Positions 24,839-33,873 of a DNA stretch of 64,000 bases are shown here, piece by piece. The notes under the pieces are model-generated. The model was not told the origin of the DNA and did not search any database. It saw only the letters and a program-made list of their open reading frames with translations. The translations under genes were made by a program, and so were the position numbers. This stretch comes from Rhodobacteraceae bacterium S2214 (lineage in GTDB: Bacteria; Pseudomonadota; Alphaproteobacteria; Rhodobacterales; Rhodobacteraceae), in the NCBI GenBank assembly GCA_025141675.1, contig CP081161.1, positions 1,586,001 through 1,650,000 on the forward strand, read 5' to 3'. How positions within the stretch are numbered: the stretch's first letter is position 1; every line of letters starts with the position of its first letter.

Positions 24839-26542
24839 ATGATTTCACGCCGTGATTTTCTGCAAGCCTCGATGGCCGCGTCCGCAATCTACGGCGCCTC
24901 TGGGTTCGGGAATTGGGGCCGATTGGCTGCCCAGCAGGCGTTGTCGCAAGACCAGTTGTTGGACTTTGATACCTACGGCAATGTGTCCTTGATACATATC
25001 ACCGACATCCACGCGCAGTTGAAACCGATCTGGTTCCGCGAGCCCGAGATCAATCTGGGCGTTGGGTCGAACAAAGGTGCCGTCCCACACATCACTGGCG
25101 CTGATTTCCGCAAGGCATATGGTATCGATGATGGATCGGCCTCTGCTTATGCGCTGACATATAATGACTTTTCCGCGCTGGGGCAGGCTTATGGCAAGAT
25201 GGGTGGTCTTGATCGCTGCGCCACGGTGATCAACAAAATCCGCGCGGATCGTCCCGATGCCTTGCTACTGGATGGCGGCGATACGTGGCACGGATCTTAC
25301 GGGTGCTATCATACGCAGGGCCAAGACGTCGTGAATGTGATGAATGCTTTGAAGCCCGATGCGATGACATTCCATTGGGAATTCACGCTCGGGTCTGATC
25401 GGGTGCGTGATATCGTGAATGATCTCCCGTTCGCGGCACTCGGTCAGAATATTTTTGACGCCGAATGGGATGAACCCGCCGAAGATTTCGCGCCTTACAA
25501 GTTCTTTGAGCGCGGTGGGGTGAAGATCGCCGTTATCGGTCAGGCCTTCCCATACATGCCAATTGCGAACCCGGGCTGGATGTTCCCAGAGTATTCATTC
25601 GGCATCCGTGATCAGCGCATGCAAGAAATGGTGGATGAAGTACGAGGCATGGGCGCTGAATGCGTTGTTTGCCTGTCTCACAATGGTTTCGACGTCGATA
25701 AAAAGATGGCGGAACGGGTGAAGGGGATTGATGTGATCCTTGCCGGTCACACCCACGACGCGCTGCCCGAACCTGTGCTGATCGGCGATACGATTGTTGT
25801 GGCCTCAGGGTCCAACGGTAAGTTCATCAGCCGCGTTGATCTGGATGTGCGCGACGGCAAGATGATGGGCTTCCGGCATAAATTGATCCCGATTTTTGCG
25901 GATGTGATCGAGCCCGACAAAGAGGTCGCCGCGCTCATTGACGAACAGCGCGCACCATTTGCGGCGGAACTGGCCGAAGTAATCGGAAAGACCGCTGATG
26001 ATACGACACTATTCCGGCGCGGCAACTTTAATGGATCATGGGATGACCTGATCTGCGATGCGTTGCTCGAGGAACGCGAGGCTGACATCGCCATGTCACC
26101 GGGTGTGCGTTGGGGACCGTCGATTATGCCGGGGCAGGATATTACCCGTGAAGACCTGTGGAACGTGACTTCGATGACGTATCCAAACGCCTATCGCACC
26201 GAAATGACAGGCCAGTTCATCCACGAGATCGTGGAAGATGTCGCTGACAACCTGTTTAATCCGGACCCCTATTACCAACAGGGTGGTGACATGGTGCGGT
26301 TGGGCGGTATGGGCTACCGGATTGATATCACCAAGCCGATTGGTGAACGCATCACCGAAATGACGCTGCTCAAGACCGGCGAAAAGATCGATCCGTCCAA
26401 GACCTACGTCGTCGCAGGTTGGGCATCGGTCAACGAAGGCACAGAAGGACCACCGATTTGGGACGTGGTCGAAAACCACATCCGCAATCAGGGCACTGTT
26501 TCAGTCACACCAAATACCTCCGTTCAGGTTGTTGGCGCGTAA
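24839..26542 (+). CDS. soxB: SoxB, thiosulfohydrolase
   Basis: 567 aa from 24839. Twin-arginine signal ISRRDFLQASMAASAIYG. The 5'-nucleotidase-like core shows HITDIHAQLKP (metal ligands), LLDGGDTWHGSYGCYHTQG, MTFHWEFTLGSD, LSHNGFDVD and LAGHTHDALPEP. It hydrolyses the terminal sulfone from SoxY-bound sulfur using a dinuclear Mn site. The earlier ATG (24815) lies inside the putative operator, so 24839 is preferred. Confidence 0.96.
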   Translation: MISRRDFLQASMAASAIYGASGFGNWGRLAAQQALSQDQLLDFDTYGNVSLIHITDIHAQLKPIWFREPEINLGVGSNKGAVPHITGADFRKAYGIDDGSASAYALTYNDFSALGQAYGKMGGLDRCATVINKIRADRPDALLLDGGDTWHGSYGCYHTQGQDVVNVMNALKPDAMTFHWEFTLGSDRVRDIVNDLPFAALGQNIFDAEWDEPAEDFAPYKFFERGGVKIAVIGQAFPYMPIANPGWMFPEYSFGIRDQRMQEMVDEVRGMGAECVVCLSHNGFDVDKKMAERVKGIDVILAGHTHDALPEPVLIGDTIVVASGSNGKFISRVDLDVRDGKMMGFRHKLIPIFADVIEPDKEVAALIDEQRAPFAAELAEVIGKTADDTTLFRRGNFNGSWDDLICDALLEEREADIAMSPGVRWGPSIMPGQDITREDLWNVTSMTYPNAYRTEMTGQFIHEIVEDVADNLFNPDPYYQQGGDMVRLGGMGYRIDITKPIGERITEMTLLKTGEKIDPSKTYVVAGWASVNEGTEGPPIWDVVENHIRNQGTVSVTPNTSVQVVGA

Positions 26543-26558
26543 GATAAGAGGACGAACC

Positions 26559-27830
26559 ATGAGTAATATTTACAAAGGTCTGAAACCGTCTCGCCGGAAT
26601 TTTCTGCGCGGTGCAGCGGCCAGTGGGGCCGCTTTAGTTGGCGGCGCTACGGGCGCGCGCGCGGCTGGCGATCCGCTGATTACTGAAAAACAGCCGTGGT
26701 CGCAGTACCTTGGCGCAGGTGTGGATGAAGCCCCTTATGGGATGCCGTCCAAATTTGAGGCCCACGTGCGCAGGCAAGACGTGCCGTGGCTGACCGCTGA
26801 TCCGATCAGTTCGATCAACTTTACGCCGCTGCATGAACTCGACGGGATCATCACGCCCAATGGTGTTTGTTTTGAACGGCATCACGGCGGTGTCGCAGAA
26901 ATTGCCCCGCAAGATTATCGGTTGATGATCAATGGGTTGGTGGACCGCCCGCTGGTCTTTACGATGGACGACCTGATGCGGTTCCCGCGTGAAAACCACG
27001 TTTATTTCCTCGAATGCGCGGCGAATTCCGGCATGGAATGGGCGGGATCGCAGCTCAATGGCTGTCAGTTTACCCACGGCATGATCCACAACGTGATGTA
27101 CACGGGCATCCCGCTGCGTCTGTTGCTCGAAGAGGCGGGTGTGAAAACGTCCGGCAAATGGTTGCTGCCCGAGGGCGCTGATGCGTCCGGTATGACCCGT
27201 TCGATCCCAATGGAAAAGGCGATGGACGACTGTCTTGTCGCCTTTAAGATGAACGGCGAAGCGTTGCGGCCAGAGCAAGGCTATCCAGTCCGACTGGTTG
27301 TTCCCGGTTGGGAAGGCAACATGTGGATCAAGTGGCTGCGCCGCATCGAAGTGGGCGATCAGCCGTGGCATCACCGCGAGGAAACGTCGAAATACACCGA
27401 CCTTTTGGCGAACGGTCAGGCGCGGCGGTTTACGTGGGAAATGGACGCAAAGTCCGTGATCACCAGCCCAAGCCCGCAAAAACCGATCACACATGGTCCG
27501 GGACGTATGGTTCTGACGGGTGTGGCGTGGTCCGGTCGCGGCACGATCCCGCGTGTGGATGTCACGCTTGATGGCGGTATCACATGGCATCTGGCGCGCA
27601 TGTCGGGGCCAAGCATGGATAAGTCGATGCACCGTTTCTATTACGACTTCGAATGGGACGGAAAACCGATGCTGCTACAAAGCCGCGCGCACGACAGCAC
27701 TGGATACGTTCAGCCGACCAAGGATGCATTGCGTGCGATCCGTGGCGAAAACTCAATCTACCATAACAACAGCATCCAAACATGGTCTGTGAACGAACAA
27801 GGGGTGGCTGAAAATGTCGAAATTTCTTAA
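26559..27830 (+). CDS. soxC: SoxC, molybdenum subunit of sulfane dehydrogenase
   Basis: 423 aa from 26559. Twin-arginine signal PSRRNFLRGAAASGAALVGG. The sulfite-oxidase-type Mo-cofactor domain has its molybdenum-ligating cysteine in YFLECAANSG (about C153), followed by KWLRRIEVGDQPW and a C-terminal dimerisation domain. With SoxD it oxidises the SoxY-bound sulfane sulfur, so the strain should oxidise thiosulfate fully to sulfate without sulfur globules. Confidence 0.95.
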   Translation: MSNIYKGLKPSRRNFLRGAAASGAALVGGATGARAAGDPLITEKQPWSQYLGAGVDEAPYGMPSKFEAHVRRQDVPWLTADPISSINFTPLHELDGIITPNGVCFERHHGGVAEIAPQDYRLMINGLVDRPLVFTMDDLMRFPRENHVYFLECAANSGMEWAGSQLNGCQFTHGMIHNVMYTGIPLRLLLEEAGVKTSGKWLLPEGADASGMTRSIPMEKAMDDCLVAFKMNGEALRPEQGYPVRLVVPGWEGNMWIKWLRRIEVGDQPWHHREETSKYTDLLANGQARRFTWEMDAKSVITSPSPQKPITHGPGRMVLTGVAWSGRGTIPRVDVTLDGGITWHLARMSGPSMDKSMHRFYYDFEWDGKPMLLQSRAHDSTGYVQPTKDALRAIRGENSIYHNNSIQTWSVNEQGVAENVEIS

Positions 27831-29034
27831 GATTTTCGCGCCTGCAGGGGCGGGTGCTGCCTCTATGTTGACGATGGCCTATGTTTTGGCCGACCAGTTT
27901 ATCGTTGATATGCCAGCGCCTGTGCGCGGTACGCTTGTGCAGCCCGCGAACGCGCAGGACACAGCGACCACAGCGGAAGAGCCGATGGCGCAAGACGAAC
28001 CGATGGTCGTGATGGCCGCCGCTGAAATGCCCGAAGGCGGTTTTGGTCTTGGTCGCGATGCGCTTGCTGAAGAAATCGCCGCTTGGGACATCGACGTACG
28101 CCCTGATGGTCAGGGGCTTCCTGCAGGTAGCGGCGACGTCTGGACTGGCGAAGAAGTTTTTGTTGCAAAATGCGCGGCTTGCCACGGCGATTTTGGTGAG
28201 GCCGTCGGCCGTTGGCCCGTGCTTGCGGGTGGTCGTGATACATTGTCTGACGACGATCCAGTCAAGACAATCGGGTCCTACTGGCCATATCTTTCCACGG
28301 TTTATGACTATGTGAACAGAGCGATGCCATTCGGTGAGGCGCAGTCGCTTGAACCGGATGAGATCTACGCGATCACGGCGTATCTGCTTTATGTCAATGA
28401 TCTTGTCGAAGACGACTTCACCCTGACGAACGAAAACTTCCTCGAAGTTGAAATGCCGAACACGAACAATTTCTTTATGGATGACCGTCCGGAGGTCGAA
28501 CTGCCGTTGTTTGTCTCTGCGGACGTTTGCATGGAGAACTGCAAAGACAGCGTCGAGATCACGATGCACGCCAGCGTCCTTGATGTGACGCCGGATGACG
28601 AAGAGGAAACAGCTGAAGCTGCAGAACCTGCTGTTGAAGCAGAGGTCGTCGTTGAAGAACCAGTCGCCGAAGAAGCAGCTGTAGAAGAGGTCGCAGTCGC
28701 GGCCGTTGACCCAGCTTTGGTAGAAGCTGGCGAAGGCGCGTTCCGTCAGTGTAAATCTTGCCACCAAGTAGGCGAAGGCGCTGTCAATCGCAGTGGCCCA
28801 CAATTGAACGGGATCGTGAACCGCACCATCGGTAGCGTCGAAGGGTTCCGGTATTCCGGCACATTTAACGATGCGCAAGAAGCAGGTGACGTTTGGACCG
28901 AAGAGATGCTCGCGGCATTTCTCGCTGATCCCAAAGGCACCATGGCGGGCACCAAAATGTCGTTCCGTGGTGTGCGTAACGAAGACGATATCACGGCGCT
29001 CATCGCATATCTCAAGAGCTTTGGTAGCGAATGA
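27814..29034 (+). CDS. soxD: SoxD, dihaem cytochrome c subunit
   Basis: 406 aa. N-terminal signal/anchor LKIFAPAGAGAASMLTMAYVLA. First haem CAACHGDFGE (about 120-124) in the SoxD-type domain; second haem CKSCHQVGEG (about 314-318) in a cytochrome c2-like domain. They are joined by an Ala/Glu/Val-rich acidic linker (about 260-305). The start codon lies 17 bp inside soxC. The C-terminal domain closely resembles the first domain of the next protein. Confidence 0.94.
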   Translation: MSKFLKIFAPAGAGAASMLTMAYVLADQFIVDMPAPVRGTLVQPANAQDTATTAEEPMAQDEPMVVMAAAEMPEGGFGLGRDALAEEIAAWDIDVRPDGQGLPAGSGDVWTGEEVFVAKCAACHGDFGEAVGRWPVLAGGRDTLSDDDPVKTIGSYWPYLSTVYDYVNRAMPFGEAQSLEPDEIYAITAYLLYVNDLVEDDFTLTNENFLEVEMPNTNNFFMDDRPEVELPLFVSADVCMENCKDSVEITMHASVLDVTPDDEEETAEAAEPAVEAEVVVEEPVAEEAAVEEVAVAAVDPALVEAGEGAFRQCKSCHQVGEGAVNRSGPQLNGIVNRTIGSVEGFRYSGTFNDAQEAGDVWTEEMLAAFLADPKGTMAGTKMSFRGVRNEDDITALIAYLKSFGSE

Positions 29035-29726
29035 TCAGGGCTGTCTGCGTTACCATAGGTCTTTGGGCCGCATCGTCTGCCAGCGCACAGCTGAACGGGG
29101 ATGCGGTGCGCGGTGAAGAAATCTATGCCAAATGCGCAGGCTGTCATAAGATCGGGGAAGGGGCGGTTGACCGGATTGGCCCAAATCTGAACCACATCTT
29201 TGATAGGCCTGCGGGTGCATCCGAAGGGTTCCGATATTCGAACGGGTTTCGTCGGGCGGCTGATGGGGGGCTGACGTGGGACTATGAAACGCTGGATGCG
29301 TTCATTGAAAATCCACGGGCGTTGGTGACCCAAACAAGGATGAGCTTTCGTGGCATGCCGGACCCGCAAGACCGCGCTGATCTGATTGCTTATCTTCGAG
29401 CGTTTTCTGATAACCCGCAGGACATTCCTGAATCTGCCCCAACGGCACAAGCCGTTGACCATTCGGTCGCCCCTGAAATCTTGGCCATCGTGGGTGATCC
29501 GAGTTACGGCGAATACCTGTCGGGCGAATGCACGTCGTGCCACCAAACGAGCGGTGTGGGCGACGGTATTCCCGCAATTACCCAATGGCCAACCGAGGAT
29601 TTTGTGACAGCGATGCATGCCTACAAAGATGGTGTGCGTGCGCATCCCGTCATGCAGATGATGGCGGGACGGCTGTCCAATGAGGAAATCGCGGCCCTTG
29701 CCTCGTATTTTAAGGACGTCGAATAA
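29031..29726 (+). CDS. soxE: SoxE, dihaem c-type cytochrome
   Basis: 231 aa with signal peptide (IRAVCVTIGLWAASSASA). Two haem sites: CAGCHKIGEGAVDRIGP (about 35-39) and CTSCHQTSGVGDG (about 167-171). It overlaps soxD by ATGA. In Paracoccus SoxE is a dihaem cytochrome paired with the flavoprotein SoxF, similar to flavocytochrome c sulfide dehydrogenase. Confidence 0.88.
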   Translation: MIRAVCVTIGLWAASSASAQLNGDAVRGEEIYAKCAGCHKIGEGAVDRIGPNLNHIFDRPAGASEGFRYSNGFRRAADGGLTWDYETLDAFIENPRALVTQTRMSFRGMPDPQDRADLIAYLRAFSDNPQDIPESAPTAQAVDHSVAPEILAIVGDPSYGEYLSGECTSCHQTSGVGDGIPAITQWPTEDFVTAMHAYKDGVRAHPVMQMMAGRLSNEEIAALASYFKDVE

Positions 29727-29754
29727 ATCGATGCCAATTAGGGAGGATGACATT

Positions 29755-31017
29755 ATGTCATTGAATAGAAGAACATTTATGGCGGCTGCATCTGCTGCTG
29801 TAACGGCGCTTTCTGCACCGATGGTCTTAGCGCAAGGGCGTCCGCGCGTTGTAATCGTGGGCGGGGGCGCTGGGGGGGCGACTGCTGCACGTTACATCGC
29901 AAAAGACAGCGACGGCGCGATTGACGTCACGCTGATTGAACCATCACGCCAATACTACACATGCTTCTTTTCCAACCTTTACCTTGGCGGTTTCCGCGAA
30001 ATGAATTCGCTTGGCCATAGCTATGGCGGCTTGGCGGCAGACTATGGCATTAACGTTGTGCATGATTGGGCGACTGGCGTGGACCGTGAGGCAAAAACAG
30101 TTGCGTTGGCTGGCGGCGGTGCTGTGCCATACGACCGTTTGATCCTGTCACCCGGCATTGATTTCATCGAAGGGTCGGTCGCTGGTTGGGACTTATCATC
30201 ACAAAACGCGATGCCGCACGCCTACAAAGCCGGGTCCCAGACTGAGTTGCTGAAAGCGCAAATCATGGCGATGCCTGAAGGCGGAACATTCGCAATGGTC
30301 GCCCCGCCGAACCCGTATCGTTGCCCACCTGGTCCTTATGAACGGGTGTCGATGGTTGCGCATTTATTGAAGAATACAAACCCGACCGCGAAAATCCTGA
30401 TCGTTGATCCAAAAGAGAAATTCTCTAAGCAGGCACTGTTTGAGGAAGGTTGGGCGAAACACTACGACGGTATGATCGAACGCGTTGGCCCCGACTTTGG
30501 CGGCGACAACGTGACTGTCGATGCCAACGCGATGACCGTCGATATTGATGGCGAAGTGACCAAGGTTGACGCCTGTAACGTGATTCCAGCCATGAAAGCT
30601 GGCCACATTGCAGAAATGGCTGGCATCACCGAAGGGAACTGGGCGCCTGTCAACGCGGCCGACATGTCATCAAAGATGGACGAAAATATCCATGTTCTTG
30701 GTGATGCATGTGCGCAGGGCGACATGCCGAAATCAGGCTTCTCTGCGAATTCACAAGCAAAGGTCTGCGCCAACGCGGTGCGTGGTGCCTTGACCGGATC
30801 CACCGTGTTCCCTGCGCGTTTTGCGAACACGTGCTGGTCATTGATCGACACAGACGACGGTGTGAAAGTTGGCGCAACCTACGAGGCCACTGACGAAAAG
30901 ATCGCAAAGGTCGACGGGTTCATCAGTGCGACAGGCGAAACGTCCGAAGTACGGGCTGCGACGTACCGTGAATCCGTGGGTTGGTATGACGGCATCACGT
31001 CCGACATGTTTGGGTAA
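29755..31017 (+). CDS. soxF: SoxF, FCSD-type sulfide dehydrogenase flavoprotein
   Basis: 420 aa from 29755, with GGGAGG ribosome-binding site. Twin-arginine signal LNRRTFMAAASAAVTALSAP. FAD-binding motif RVVIVGGGAGGATAARYI. Cysteines in YYTCFFSNLY, NPYRCPPGPYE and FANTCWS fit the redox cysteines of flavocytochrome c sulfide dehydrogenase. It should oxidise sulfide in the periplasm and pass electrons to SoxE. Confidence 0.93.
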   Translation: MSLNRRTFMAAASAAVTALSAPMVLAQGRPRVVIVGGGAGGATAARYIAKDSDGAIDVTLIEPSRQYYTCFFSNLYLGGFREMNSLGHSYGGLAADYGINVVHDWATGVDREAKTVALAGGGAVPYDRLILSPGIDFIEGSVAGWDLSSQNAMPHAYKAGSQTELLKAQIMAMPEGGTFAMVAPPNPYRCPPGPYERVSMVAHLLKNTNPTAKILIVDPKEKFSKQALFEEGWAKHYDGMIERVGPDFGGDNVTVDANAMTVDIDGEVTKVDACNVIPAMKAGHIAEMAGITEGNWAPVNAADMSSKMDENIHVLGDACAQGDMPKSGFSANSQAKVCANAVRGALTGSTVFPARFANTCWSLIDTDDGVKVGATYEATDEKIAKVDGFISATGETSEVRAATYRESVGWYDGITSDMFG

Positions 31018-31025
31018 GGTCTGGT

Positions 31026-31051
31026 GGGGGCTTGACCTGTATCAAGGCCCC
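31026..31051 (+). terminator. Hairpin between soxF and DUF302
   Basis: GGGGGCTTGA (31026-31035) pairs with TCAAGGCCCC (31042-31051) with one mismatch and a 6-nt loop. There is no T run, so it may act as an RNA-stability or partial-termination element rather than a full terminator. Confidence 0.4.
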
Positions 31052-31095
31052 ACAACCCAACGCGACCTATCGTAAAGTCACAAGGAGGAACGATT

Positions 31096-31527
31096 ATGAA
31101 AACTGCTTATATGACTGCGCTACTTGCTGCGATGGCCACCAACGCCATGGCAGAAGATTCCACGATTTACGCGTTTGACGGCACCTTCGAAGATGCGACC
31201 TTTGCTGTCGAAAGTGCTATCCTCGATCAAGGCCTCGTGATTGATTACGTCAGCCACACGGGCGAGATGTTGGCGCGGACCGGGCCTGACCTTGGTAGCG
31301 ACGTCGACCTGTTCGCCGCTGCCGACATTTTCGTTTTTTGCTCGGCAAAGCTGTCGCGCGAAGTGATGGAAATCAATCCCATGAATATCGCGCATTGCCC
31401 TTATGGTATCTTCGTGGCCGACCAAGCCGGAGACGTCAGTATCGGCTACCGCAACTATCCAGAGGGCGAAATGCAAATGGTCCAATCCTTCTTGGATGAC
31501 ATCGTGCAGGACGCTTTGGGCGAATAG
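31096..31527 (+). CDS. Exported DUF302 protein of the sox cluster
   Basis: 143 aa with signal peptide ([14 protein letters not shown]). The mature part fits the DUF302 fold: [70 protein letters not shown] and a terminal helix. Two cysteines (FVFCSA, AHCPYG) could bind thiols. Ribosome-binding site AGGAGGAA precedes the ATG. Its function in sulfur oxidation is unknown. A second DUF302 gene lies at 39087. Confidence 0.85.
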   Translation: MKTAYMTALLAAMATNAMAEDSTIYAFDGTFEDATFAVESAILDQGLVIDYVSHTGEMLARTGPDLGSDVDLFAAADIFVFCSAKLSREVMEINPMNIAHCPYGIFVADQAGDVSIGYRNYPEGEMQMVQSFLDDIVQDALGE

Positions 31528-31534
31528 GAACGAC

Positions 31535-32755
31535 ATGAACTACTCTGCTTTTTTTGACCAAACGCTGACTGATCTAAAGGACGACGGAAATTACCGTGTG
31601 TTTGCTGATCTCGAACGGCATCGCGGTGATTTTCCGAAAGCCACCAATCGCGGGGATGAAACCCGCGAGGTGACGATCTGGTGTTCGAATGATTACCTTG
31701 GCATGGGCCAGCATCCAGACGTGATCGCGGCGATGCATGACGCGTTGGACACGGTCGGGGCAGGGGCAGGTGGGACGCGCAACATATCAGGCACGACCCA
31801 CCATCACGTCGTTCTGGAACAGGAATTGGCGGACTTACATAGCAAAGAGGCGGCGTTGTTGTTCACGTCCGGCTATGTGTCGAACTGGGCCGCTCTGGGT
31901 ACTTTGGCCGCGAAAATTCCGAATTGTTTGGTGCTGTCGGATGCGCTGAACCATGCGTCAATGATCGAAGGCATTCGCCATTCCAAAGCAGAGCGGAAGA
32001 TTTGGCGGCATAACGATCTGGACCACCTCGAAGAACTGCTGGCCGCACAACCGCTGGATCGTCCGAAACTGATTGCCTTTGAAAGCGTCTATTCGATGGA
32101 CGGGGATATCGCGCCGATTGAGGCGATTTGTGATCTTGCCGAAAAATACAATGCGCTGACCTATATCGACGAAGTTCACGCCGTGGGTCTTTATGGCCCG
32201 CGCGGCGGCGGCATCGCGGAACGCGAAGGATTGATGCACCGGATCGACGTGATCGAAGGCACGCTTGGTAAGGCGTATGGCGTTGTCGGTGGCTACATCG
32301 CGGCCAGTGCGGCGTTGTGCGATTTCGTGCGGTCCTTTGCGAGCGGCTTTATCTTTACGACGGCGTTGCCTCCTGCCGTGGCGGCAGGCGCTGCCGCGTC
32401 TATCAAACATCTGAAGTCGAGCCAGACAGAGCGTGACATCCATCAGTCTAAAGTGGCCGAAGTCCGTGCAAGGCTAGATGCCGCTGGCATCCCGCATATC
32501 GACAACCCGAGCCATATCATTCCCGTGATGGTCGGTGATCCGGTGAAGTGCAAATACCTGTCCGACATTTTGATGGCAGAGCACGGTATCTACATCCAGC
32601 CGATCAATTACCCGACGGTGCCCAAAGGCACCGAACGGTTGCGGATTACGCCGTCGCCAGTGCATTCGGCCGACGACATTGATGCATTGATCGGCGCGTT
32701 GGAAGATCTGTGGCACCAATGCGAATTAGCCCGCATTCCGATGGCCGCCCAGTAG
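31535..32755 (+). CDS. hemA: 5-aminolevulinate synthase
   Basis: 406-aa PLP enzyme of the C4 (Shemin) pathway: glycine + succinyl-CoA to 5-aminolevulinate, first step of haem synthesis. Key parts are [46 protein letters not shown] and the PLP lysine in EGTLGKAYG (about K246). It starts 7 bp after the DUF302 gene, so it is probably co-transcribed with sox genes that encode several c-type cytochromes. The long upstream frame from 31403 overlaps DUF302 and is not used. Confidence 0.96.
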   Translation: MNYSAFFDQTLTDLKDDGNYRVFADLERHRGDFPKATNRGDETREVTIWCSNDYLGMGQHPDVIAAMHDALDTVGAGAGGTRNISGTTHHHVVLEQELADLHSKEAALLFTSGYVSNWAALGTLAAKIPNCLVLSDALNHASMIEGIRHSKAERKIWRHNDLDHLEELLAAQPLDRPKLIAFESVYSMDGDIAPIEAICDLAEKYNALTYIDEVHAVGLYGPRGGGIAEREGLMHRIDVIEGTLGKAYGVVGGYIAASAALCDFVRSFASGFIFTTALPPAVAAGAAASIKHLKSSQTERDIHQSKVAEVRARLDAAGIPHIDNPSHIIPVMVGDPVKCKYLSDILMAEHGIYIQPINYPTVPKGTERLRITPSPVHSADDIDALIGALEDLWHQCELARIPMAAQ

Positions 32756-32756
32756 G

Positions 32757-32799
32757 TTGACGTAAGTCAATGCAGGGTGGTGCCTGACCGATTAGGTCA
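32757..32799 (+). promoter_or_regulatory. FNR/CRP-like palindromes before the second YeeE/YedE gene
   Basis: TTGAC-GTAA-GTCAA (32757-32770) is a perfect palindrome with the FNR/CRP-family spacing. A second one, TGACC-GATTA-GGTCA, lies at 32785-32799, 5 bp before the start codon. Half-sites TTGAC/GTCAA differ by one base from the FNR consensus TTGAT/ATCAA. Confidence 0.5.
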
Positions 32800-32804
32800 A
32801 TGAT

Positions 32805-33866
32805 ATGTTAGAAAGTGCACTTGAAAACTATGGCGATGGCGTTGTGCTGGTTAGCTTCGGCGCACTGGTTGGCATCTTGTTTGGGGCCGCGGCGCAGCAT
32901 TCCAAGTTTTGTTTGCGGGCCTCAACCGTCGAGGTCGCAGAGGGCCAATTTGGCCCACGCTTGTCGATCTGGTTGGTCGCCTTCACGATGGCGGTTGCCA
33001 CCGTTCAGACCATGATCGTTCTGGGCTGGTTAGACGTCTCTGACAGCCGCCAAATCGCGAATCCCGGTAGCCTTTCTGGCGCGATTATCGGCGGTTTGAT
33101 GTTTGGTGTCGGAATGGTTTTGGCACGCGGTTGTGCAAGCCGTCTGTTGGTCTTGTCCGCTACTGGCAATCTGCGCGCCCTGATCACCGGACTGGTGCTG
33201 ACGTTAGTTGCGCAGGCGTCACTGCGCGGGGTCCTGTCACCTGCGCGCGAGGCGCTGAGCGGTTTGTGGATGGTGTCCGGCGGCACTGATCGTGATTTGC
33301 TGGCGCAGCTTGGGCTGACATCTGGCATCGCGGCTTTCATCGCAGGTGCTGCCTTGTTTAGTGCGCTTCTTTTTGCGGCGTCTCGCAAGGTTCCGTCGAC
33401 CCATATCATCGCGGGCATCGGGGTTGGGTTAGCCGTATCTTTGGGCTGGCTGGTCACCTATCTGGTCGCGATGACGTCCTTCGACGTTGTGTCCGTGACG
33501 TCGGTGACTTTCACAGGGCCGGCCACAGATACGTTGATGGGCTTGGTCAGCAACCCGCAATTGCCGCTTGGGTTTGGTGTCGGTCTTGTGCCGGGCGTAT
33601 TCGTGGGCGCTGGGGCTATGGCGCTGTGGAAAGGCGAGGCAAAAATTCAACGCTTCGGCGCTGACAATCCGCTTGAGAACTACCTGATCGGTGCCGCACT
33701 GATGGGCTTCGGTAGCATGTTGGCGGGGGGCTGTGCAGTTGGCGCAGGGCTGTCAGGCGGCGCAATATTTGCCGTGACCGCTTGGGTGGCCGTTGGATCA
33801 ATGTGGGTCGGCGCGATGGTCACGCACCGGATAATCACCCACAGGCCAATCATGCGAACAGTGTAG
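32805..33866 (+). CDS. YeeE/YedE-family sulfur-compound transporter (right of hemA)
   Basis: 353-aa polytopic membrane protein of the same family as the one at 19184. Cysteine contexts AAAQHSKFCLRASTVEV, MVLARGCASRLLVLS and LAGGCAVGAGLSGG match conserved positions. It lies 49 bp after hemA behind two palindromes. Together with the left-hand copy it brackets the sox genes, which implies a role in moving thiosulfate or a related sulfur species. Confidence 0.9.
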   Translation: MLESALENYGDGVVLVSFGALVGILFGAAAQHSKFCLRASTVEVAEGQFGPRLSIWLVAFTMAVATVQTMIVLGWLDVSDSRQIANPGSLSGAIIGGLMFGVGMVLARGCASRLLVLSATGNLRALITGLVLTLVAQASLRGVLSPAREALSGLWMVSGGTDRDLLAQLGLTSGIAAFIAGAALFSALLFAASRKVPSTHIIAGIGVGLAVSLGWLVTYLVAMTSFDVVSVTSVTFTGPATDTLMGLVSNPQLPLGFGVGLVPGVFVGAGAMALWKGEAKIQRFGADNPLENYLIGAALMGFGSMLAGGCAVGAGLSGGAIFAVTAWVAVGSMWVGAMVTHRIITHRPIMRTV

Positions 33867-33873
33867 TCGCGTC

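Noticed and set aside
26634..28878. Long minus-strand frames (332 and 432 aa) opposite soxC and soxD
   Set aside because: They are antisense shadows of well-supported genes, rich in His/Arg as expected for that frame, with no domain pattern.
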